57,072 nucleotides of DNA from Anaeroplasmataceae bacterium (lineage in GTDB: Bacteria > Bacillota_I > Bacilli_A > Acholeplasmatales > Anaeroplasmataceae): NCBI GenBank assembly GCA_029057785.1, contig JAIDZC010000029.1, positions 1 to 57,072 on the forward strand. Direction: 5' to 3'. Position 1 is the stretch's first letter; each line of letters begins with the position of its first letter. A program made the position numbers and the translations under genes. This document shows, one piece after another, positions 51,736-57,072 of this stretch. The notes beneath the pieces are model-generated. The model ran no database searches. It was given only the letters and a program-made list of their open reading frames with translations, and had not been told where the DNA came from.

Positions 51736-52965
51736 ATGTTTTTATGCATTGATATGAAATGCTTTTTTGCATCAGTGGAATGTGCAGAACGTGGACTAAA
51801 TCCTATGACTACGCCTTTAGTTGTTGCTGATGAGTCAAGAGGAAAAGGAGCATTATGTCTAGCAGTAAGTCCATTTCTTAAGCAAAAAGGCATCAGCAAT
51901 CGAGGAAGACTTTATAAAATACCTGACAAGATTCCTTATATAATAGCTAAGCCTAGAATGAAAAAATATATGGATTATGCAGTGTTGATACATAGAATAT
52001 TTTTGAGATATGTTGCAGCAGAAGATATTCACACATATAGCATTGATGAAGCATTTTTAAATGTTGAGCCTTATATACATTTATATGATGGTCCTTCTGA
52101 GATTGCTTATTGTATAATGGAAGATATACATAAGGAACTTGGGATTATTGCTACATGTGGTGCAGGAGACAATCTATATTTAGCTAAACTGTCTTTAGAT
52201 CTTTTGGCAAAAAAGAAATTTCCCTATTATCATTATTTATCTTTAAATGAATTTTATAAAACTTTGTGGTATCATCAAAATTTAAAGGATATATGGCAAA
52301 TTGGTTCTGGTTTGGTAAAAAGATTGCATAAGCTAGGAGCTTATACCTTACATGATGTTGCAGTAATGGATATAGGTATTTTAAAAAAAGAATTTGGTGT
52401 AATTGGAGAAGATTTATATGAGCATGCATGGGGAAAAGACACGACATCCATTGCAGATATTAAGGCATATGAACCTCTGTCTAAGAGTTTTTCAAGAAAT
52501 CAAATTTTATTTCGGGATTATACGAAGAGTGAGGCATGGACTCCTTTGATTGAAATGTTATTCTTATTATGTATGGATTTGACATCTAAAAATATGATGG
52601 TAAGACATATTTCCTTTTATATAGGGTATAGTAAACATATAGATTCTTATCATAAGTCATTCAGCTTAGATTTTTATACAGATGATTATTTTGAAATTAA
52701 GAAGGAATTGCAGTCAGAGTATAAAAAAATCAAATCAGGAGCAATAAGAAGAATAGGAATTTCCTTATATGGAATTATAGAAAAGGAAAAAGGATATAAT
52801 ACTTTATTTTATGAACAAAATGAAAAGTATGATAGATTAACCACATCTATACAAAATGTTTGGCAAAAGTATGGTAAAAATTATTTGGTTATAGGAACTG
52901 CAGTTCGGAAGGAATCTACTTTGTATCAAAGAAATCATCAAATAGGAGGACATAATAGTGAATGA
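51736..52965 (+). CDS. Y-family DNA polymerase (UmuC/YqjW-like)
   Basis: This 409-residue translesion polymerase has D6 in LCIDMKCFFASVE and S102-I-D104-E105 in YSIDEAF, the catalytic carboxylates. The later LSKSFSRNQILF belongs to the little-finger region. It is closest in style to the Bacillus YqjW/UvrX group rather than to DinB proper. The YolD-like gene overlaps it by 8 bases, the usual partner. It is probably damage-induced, but no LexA/DinR box was looked for beyond a quick scan and none stood out. Confidence 0.9.
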   Translation: MFLCIDMKCFFASVECAERGLNPMTTPLVVADESRGKGALCLAVSPFLKQKGISNRGRLYKIPDKIPYIIAKPRMKKYMDYAVLIHRIFLRYVAAEDIHTYSIDEAFLNVEPYIHLYDGPSEIAYCIMEDIHKELGIIATCGAGDNLYLAKLSLDLLAKKKFPYYHYLSLNEFYKTLWYHQNLKDIWQIGSGLVKRLHKLGAYTLHDVAVMDIGILKKEFGVIGEDLYEHAWGKDTTSIADIKAYEPLSKSFSRNQILFRDYTKSEAWTPLIEMLFLLCMDLTSKNMMVRHISFYIGYSKHIDSYHKSFSLDFYTDDYFEIKKELQSEYKKIKSGAIRRIGISLYGIIEKEKGYNTLFYEQNEKYDRLTTSIQNVWQKYGKNYLVIGTAVRKESTLYQRNHQIGGHNSE

Positions 52966-53281
52966 TAGAGAACGTCGTGCATCTAAATATTTGCCGTTTG
53001 ATTCATTAAAAGGCCTTAAAGAACGGATAGAACTAGAGGACAAACAAAAGCTTATAGATGAGTTTCCAATTTTAAGTGAAGATGAGAAACTTGAAATGAA
53101 CTATATGTTATTTGACTGTTATAGTCGAAATCAAGCTGTCACAATTTCTTATTTGGAAAATGGTAGGACAAATAGTTATAGTGGTGTGATTCAAAAAATA
53201 GATGTTTTAAATAAACAAATAATCTTTATGCCAAAGAAGAAATTTCCAATGGAAAGCATTTATAAAATAGTGATAAAATAA
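52958..53281 (+). CDS. YolD-like protein
   Basis: This 107-residue protein starts with GTG after AGGAGG and matches the YolD-like family: RRASKYLPFDSLKGL near the N-terminus and YSGVIQKIDVLNKQIIF later (an Sm-like beta region). YolD proteins commonly sit beside Y-family polymerases of the UvrX type; the biochemical role is unknown. Confidence 0.88.
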   Translation: MNDRERRASKYLPFDSLKGLKERIELEDKQKLIDEFPILSEDEKLEMNYMLFDCYSRNQAVTISYLENGRTNSYSGVIQKIDVLNKQIIFMPKKKFPMESIYKIVIK

Positions 53282-53307
53282 TGAGCTAAATGCTCATTTT
53301 CTTTTTA
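53280..53307 (+). terminator. Intrinsic terminator of the polymerase-yolD unit
   Basis: AATGAGC-TAAAT-GCTCATT followed by TTCTTTTT. Confidence 0.88.
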
Positions 53308-53336
53308 TTGCTTGTATGAATGAAAAATGATATAAT
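53308..53336 (+). promoter_or_regulatory. Promoter of mnmG
   Basis: TTGCTT, 17 bases, extended TGATATAAT. Confidence 0.7.
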
Positions 53337-53360
53337 TAAGAAGATAGGAGCTGAATACCC

Positions 53361-55232
53361 TTGTACGATGTCATTGTTGTTGGTGGTGGACATGCTGGTT
53401 GTGAGGCATGCTTGGCTACAAGTAAAATGGGACTAAACACCCTTTTAATTACAGGCAATTTAAATATGGTTGGTTCAATGCCTTGTAATCCATCTATTGG
53501 TGGACCTGCAAAAGGTGTGGTTGTTCGAGAGATTGATGCTCTTGGTGGATACATGGGGAAAAATGCTGATTTATGCCAAATTCAAACAAAAATGCTCAAT
53601 AGTTCTAAAGGACCTGCTGTAAGAGCGTTACGTTTTCAAGAGGATAAGCTTCTTTATATGGAAATGATGAAGAAGCATTTGGAGCAAGCAGAAAACCTAG
53701 ACTTATTAGAAATGGTTGTAGAAGATCTTATTGTAGATGATGATCAGGTGAAGGGCGTTGTTTTAGAAGATGGACGTACTATAGAGGCAAAGGCGGTCAT
53801 ACTGACAACAGGCACTTATTTAGATAGTAGAATTTTACGTGGTCATTGGACCTCTAAGGAAGGACCTGATGGTCAAAAAACTTCCAAAGGGTTATCTAAT
53901 GCCTTAAAGAGACTTGGTTTTGAAATTCAAAGATTAAAGACAGGTACCCCTCCTCGTATTAAAGCTTCTACTATTGATTTTTCAAAAGCAAAGCTTGAAC
54001 CAGGTGATGATATCGTATGGAGGTACAGCTTTGATGAAGGTTATGATTCTATTTTAAACAAGAGAGTACCATGTTATTTAACTTATACAACAAAAGAAAT
54101 TCATAACTTAATTATGGCTAATTTAAAAGAATCAGCAATGTATGGTGGAGTAGTAGAGGGCATAGGACCAAGATACTGCCCTTCTATAGAGGACAAGGTG
54201 GTCAAATTTAATGATAAGGAACGTCATCAAATTTTCTTTGAGCCAGAATCCTTATCATTAGATCAAGAATATATTCAAGGTTTTTCTACATCTATGCCGG
54301 TTGAGATTCAAGATAAGATGATTCGAATGTTGCCCGGCTTAGAGAATTGTGAAGTGATTCGCTATGCTTATGCGATTGAATATGATGCAATTAATCCTTT
54401 AGATATTAAACCGAGCTTAGAGACTAAGAAAATAGAAAATTTATTTACTGCCGGACAAATCAATGGCACCTCGGGCTATGAGGAGGCAGCTGGACAGGGT
54501 TTAATTGCTGGTATAAATGCAGGAAGAAAAATAAAAAATCAAGAGCCGTTGATTCTTTCAAGAGATGAAGCATATATTGGCGTTATGATAGATGACCTAG
54601 TGACAAAGGGAACGAAGGAACCTTATCGCTTGTTGACATCTAGAGCGGAATACCGCTTGCTATTACGTCATGATAATGCAGATTTGAGATTGCGAGAATA
54701 TGGATATGAATCAGGTTTGATTGATGAAAAAACACATATAAGATTACTTAGTAAAAAAACTTGTATACAACAGCTTTTGCATGAGTTTAAAGAGATTAAA
54801 ATTAAGCCTACAGACCATTCTAATGCTATTTTAAAAGAGATTAATTCCTCACCTATATTAGAAGGAACTTCTTTATACTCCTTATTAAAAAGACCAGAAG
54901 TTTCTTATGTTACAATTTTGAAACTTTATCCTGAATTGGAAATAGCTTATCCGAATTCGGATGAAATTTTAGAACAGGTTGAGATAGATATCAAATATGA
55001 AGGTTATATCTCAAAAGCTTTATCACAAGCACAAAAAATGAGAAATTATGATTCAAAAAAAATACCTACAAATATCAATTATGATTTGGTAGACAATATC
55101 GCTATTGAAGCAAAAGAGAAATTAAAGAAAATTCGTCCTTTAACAATAGGACAGGCATCAAGAATTAGTGGTGTAAACCCGGCTGACATTTCCGTGTTGG
55201 TGGTTTATATAGAAAATTTTAAAGATAAATAA
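53361..55232 (+). CDS. mnmG: tRNA uridine-5-carboxymethylaminomethyl modification enzyme
   Basis: MnmG (GidA), with MnmE, installs cmnm5 on wobble U34 of tRNAs. FAD-binding motif GGGHAGCEAC is at the N-terminus, with GSMPCNPSIGGPAKG, the TGTPPRI block and AASRISGVNPADISVL at the end. At 623 residues it is full-length. The start is TTG; AGGAG lies 10 bases before it and YDVIVVGGG is the standard beginning. It is followed at a distance by rsmG, its classical neighbour. Confidence 0.96.
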   Translation: MYDVIVVGGGHAGCEACLATSKMGLNTLLITGNLNMVGSMPCNPSIGGPAKGVVVREIDALGGYMGKNADLCQIQTKMLNSSKGPAVRALRFQEDKLLYMEMMKKHLEQAENLDLLEMVVEDLIVDDDQVKGVVLEDGRTIEAKAVILTTGTYLDSRILRGHWTSKEGPDGQKTSKGLSNALKRLGFEIQRLKTGTPPRIKASTIDFSKAKLEPGDDIVWRYSFDEGYDSILNKRVPCYLTYTTKEIHNLIMANLKESAMYGGVVEGIGPRYCPSIEDKVVKFNDKERHQIFFEPESLSLDQEYIQGFSTSMPVEIQDKMIRMLPGLENCEVIRYAYAIEYDAINPLDIKPSLETKKIENLFTAGQINGTSGYEEAAGQGLIAGINAGRKIKNQEPLILSRDEAYIGVMIDDLVTKGTKEPYRLLTSRAEYRLLLRHDNADLRLREYGYESGLIDEKTHIRLLSKKTCIQQLLHEFKEIKIKPTDHSNAILKEINSSPILEGTSLYSLLKRPEVSYVTILKLYPELEIAYPNSDEILEQVEIDIKYEGYISKALSQAQKMRNYDSKKIPTNINYDLVDNIAIEAKEKLKKIRPLTIGQASRISGVNPADISVLVVYIENFKDK

Positions 55233-55258
55233 TGTACAAAAGAAAGGAAGAGTTATAT

Positions 55259-55825
55259 ATGAAATTGTACAAGACATCAAAGGGAGCAGGAATTGCCTGC
55301 GTTATATTTGCTATAATATTTATAGCATTAGGAGCAATATTATTAACCAATCCAGATGAAGAAGATTATTTAGTTTTATGTGTATTACTATTTATTCTTG
55401 CCGCAATTATGCTCGTTTTAGGATTAATAGTAGTTATATTGCCAACAAAAACGGTGGAATTGGTTGACAACCAATTAGTGATTAATGGTTTTAAATATGA
55501 ACCAAAATCTTCTGGCTATGCAGATTCTGTAAAAAAGCTTATTGTACCAACAAGTGATATTGTTGATTTGCAGGTTCAAGGTGCTAGTAAGTCAAGTTCA
55601 TTTTTGGGAGCTTTCTTGGGTGGAGCTATTGGTGCTGCAATCGTAGGAAGTAGAAATCCAGACAAATTAATTATTAAGACAAAAGATTCACAGGTTGTGG
55701 TGTATATTCCTCAGGTTGCTGGAAATAAAATTAAAAACAGTATTAAGCTTAAACAAGAACAATCAGATTTTGAACAAAAACTAGATAGTGTTGAACCAAT
55801 GAAATCATTGGATGAAGAGGAATAA
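55259..55825 (+). CDS. Small membrane protein of unknown function
   Basis: This 188-residue protein has two N-terminal hydrophobic helices (about 8-28 and 38-60), then a beta-rich part (VELVDNQLVINGFKYE, LIVPTSDIVDLQVQG), a Gly-rich helix GAFLGGAIGAAIVGSR and an acidic end. The layout is like PH-domain-like membrane proteins, but I cannot name the family. The ATG at 55259 follows AAAGGAAGAG; a longer frame begins at 55232 without a site. It is inserted between mnmG and rsmG. Confidence 0.82.
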   Translation: MKLYKTSKGAGIACVIFAIIFIALGAILLTNPDEEDYLVLCVLLFILAAIMLVLGLIVVILPTKTVELVDNQLVINGFKYEPKSSGYADSVKKLIVPTSDIVDLQVQGASKSSSFLGAFLGGAIGAAIVGSRNPDKLIIKTKDSQVVVYIPQVAGNKIKNSIKLKQEQSDFEQKLDSVEPMKSLDEEE

Positions 55826-55831
55826 ATCTTT

Positions 55832-56530
55832 ATGAACTTTCATAACGAACTAGAAAAATTAGGAATTGTTCTAGATGAAAGGAAAACAAAACAATTTGAA
55901 GAATATTATCAAAGGCTTATAGAAGTAAACCAAGTGATGAACTTGACAGCTATAACAGAAAAAGAAGCGGTTTATCGCAAGCATTTTTTAGATTCTCTAG
56001 AAATCGTAAGGGCGCTGGATAATAAGGATAGGTATACCTTGTGTGATGTTGGCAGCGGAGCGGGATTTCCCTCAGTTCCTCTAGCAATTGTATTTGAAAA
56101 AATAGATGTTACTATCATTGATGCTTTAAATAAAAGAATTACCTTTTTAAATGATTTAGTTCAAAAACTGGAAATTTCTAATGTAAAAGCAACTCATGCA
56201 AGAGCTGAAGATTACGCAAAAGAGAAAAGGGAGTATTTTGATGTAGTTACTGCTAGAGCTGTAGCGAGACTCAATATCTTAGCAGAGTTATGCTTACCCT
56301 TAACTAAAGTTGGTGGTTTTTTCATAGCGATGAAGGGGTCATCAGGTAAAGAAGAACTCCTTGAAGCTCAACAAGCTATAGAACAATTGGGTGGAAAAGT
56401 ACAAAATATTATTGAGTTCTCTCTCCCAGACGAAGAAGAACAAAGGCAAATTTTGGTCATTCAAAAAATAAAGAATACGCCCACTAAATTTCCGCGGAAT
56501 TACAATAGAATTAAGGAGCGTCCATTGTAA
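55832..56530 (+). CDS. rsmG: 16S rRNA m7G527 methyltransferase
   Basis: RsmG (GidB) methylates G527 of 16S rRNA; loss gives low streptomycin resistance. The SAM motif DVGSGAGFPSVPLAI and the catalytic-region block FDVVTARAVARL are present; length 232 is normal. GATGAAGAGG upstream gives the ribosome site. The DUF951 gene starts one base after its stop. Confidence 0.95.
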   Translation: MNFHNELEKLGIVLDERKTKQFEEYYQRLIEVNQVMNLTAITEKEAVYRKHFLDSLEIVRALDNKDRYTLCDVGSGAGFPSVPLAIVFEKIDVTIIDALNKRITFLNDLVQKLEISNVKATHARAEDYAKEKREYFDVVTARAVARLNILAELCLPLTKVGGFFIAMKGSSGKEELLEAQQAIEQLGGKVQNIIEFSLPDEEEQRQILVIQKIKNTPTKFPRNYNRIKERPL

Positions 56531-56695
56531 ATGTATGCATTAGATGAAATTATACAAACGAAGAAGCCTCATGTATGTGGTTCAAATCAATGGAAGATTC
56601 TTCGTGTTGGAGCAGACATCAAGCTAGAATGCTGTGAATGTAAACGGATTATTATGCTAGCTTCATATGAGTTAGATAAAAGAATAAAAAAATAA
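56531..56695 (+). CDS. DUF951 family small protein
   Basis: This 54-residue protein has KKPHVCGSNQWKILRVGADI and a C-x-x-C pair (ECCEC), the pattern of the DUF951 family, with a probable zinc site. It is common in Firmicutes, usually near ribosome-related genes; no function is known. AAGGAG lies 12 bases upstream in the end of rsmG. Confidence 0.85.
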   Translation: MYALDEIIQTKKPHVCGSNQWKILRVGADIKLECCECKRIIMLASYELDKRIKK

Positions 56696-56700
56696 AAAAA

Positions 56701-56780
56701 CAGATAAAAAGAAATCAAAAAAGCTTTTTTAAAAAAACAAAAAAATTTAAAAAAAGTTCTTGATTTCTTTTTTTGTCTGC
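56701..56780 (+). terminator. Long A/T hairpin after the DUF951 gene
   Basis: CAGATAAAAAGAAATCAA pairs with TTGATTTCTTTTTTTGTCTG, an 18-bp stem with two bulged bases. Its 3' arm contains the -35 of the tRNA promoter. The T-rich 3' arm could end transcription. Confidence 0.55.
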
Positions 56781-56788
56781 GGTATAAT
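56760..56788 (+). promoter_or_regulatory. Promoter of tRNA-Tyr
   Basis: TTGATT, 17 bases, TATAAT. The tRNA begins 40 bases downstream of the -10. Confidence 0.8.
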
Positions 56789-56827
56789 GTAAAAGCACTT
56801 ATGCGATAAGGGCTTAATCTTATACAT

Positions 56828-56911
56828 GGTTGGGTAGCGAAGAGGCTAAACGCGGCAGACTGTAAATCTGCTCCTTAGGGTTCGGCGGTTCGAAACCGTC
56901 CCCAACCACCA
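56828..56911 (+). tRNA. tRNA-Tyr (GTA)
   Basis: An acceptor stem GGTTGGG/CCCAACC, anticodon arm GCAGA-CTGTAAA-TCTGC with anticodon GTA at 56862-56864, a long variable arm (class II, as for Tyr), TTCGAAA T-loop and encoded CCA. It is 84 bases. It is not clustered with other tRNAs here. Confidence 0.97.
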
Positions 56912-56940
56912 TCTTAATTAATTTGTATATTTCAATTTGC

Positions 56941-56969
56941 TTGACAACAATACAGATTAATTATATAAT
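56941..56969 (+). promoter_or_regulatory. Promoter, probably of a 16S rRNA operon
   Basis: TTGACA, 17 bases, TATAAT: a consensus promoter. Confidence 0.85.
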
Positions 56970-56975
56970 GATTAG

Positions 56976-57072
56976 GCATGTCAAAAATGATGTGCAATTT
57001 TTAGTCTTTGAAAACTATATATGACGATAGAAACGACGAATTAAGAAAAGCCAGATTCATTTAGGTGAATTT
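56976..57072 (+). other. rRNA-operon-like leader (continues outside the window)
   Basis: Downstream of the promoter, TTTTTAGTCTTTGAAAACTAT (boxA-like, seen at 57000-57020) resembles the leaders that precede 16S rRNA in Firmicutes. No 16S sequence is reached, so the identity is inferred. Confidence 0.6.

Noticed and set aside
1-57072. CRISPR arrays, integrases, transposases or prophage genes.
   Set aside because: No array-like repeats and no such protein signatures were seen on either strand.

Overview
This 57 kb window looks like chromosome from an AT-rich, Gram-positive-type Firmicute. The order rlmB-sigH-rpmG-secE-nusG, the small SRP RNA, the zinc-type L33 and L31 proteins, strong AGGAGG/GGTGAT ribosome binding sites, TTG and GTG starts, and many TGnTATAAT promoters all point that way. 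An Erysipelotrichia-like gut organism is my best guess, but it is an inference from style and gene content, not a placement.

Layout. 1-3.2 kb: the tail of tuf, then a VanZ-like / TatD / HtrA-like lipoprotein operon and a 44-residue YjcZ-type microprotein. 3.4-9.9 kb: one-carbon and purine genes (fhs, folD, purB) interleaved with a P-loop protein of PEPCK/HPr-kinase type and a membrane-bound XRE regulator. 9.85-11.2 kb: a fluoride riboswitch with its own promoter and terminator, controlling a cation/proton antiporter. 11.2-18.0 kb: a fucose-isomerase-like protein, asnA, tsaD, an M3 peptidase, uppP and an acetyltransferase. 18.5-20.8 kb: a DUF1576 membrane protein, a small protein and a PAP2 phosphatase. 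Two copies of a roughly 330 bp module sit at 12.46-12.80 and 18.06-18.40 kb. Each has a short RNA on the plus strand facing a 23-residue hydrophobic peptide gene on the minus strand, which is the layout of a type I toxin-antitoxin locus.

20.9-28.3 kb is the accessory part. It is very AT-rich and holds a two-gene operon: a 1331-residue protein with a GHKL-ATPase-like N-terminus and two phosphoribosyltransferase-like regions, and a 779-residue calcineurin-type metallophosphoesterase with an N-terminal sensor-like region. I do not recognise this pair and consider it the best candidate for an undescribed (possibly defence or nucleotide-signalling) system. It is followed by a PemK-like toxin gene behind a structured leader RNA that ends in a strong terminator.

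28.3-33.2 kb (minus strand): a 2-hydroxyacyl-CoA-dehydratase activator/dehydratase pair with a Crp-like regulator. 33.3-57 kb is mostly housekeeping: a GLUG-repeat lipoprotein, cysS, mrnC, a CtpE-like P-type ATPase with a very large ectodomain, rlmB, sigH, rpmG, secE, nusG, rpmE, tdk, tadA, SRP RNA, an aminopeptidase P, a CvpA-like protein, transketolase, a Y-family polymerase with a YolD protein, mnmG, rsmG, a DUF951 protein and tRNA-Tyr. The last 130 bases carry a near-consensus promoter and a leader that look like the start of an rRNA operon lying just outside the window.
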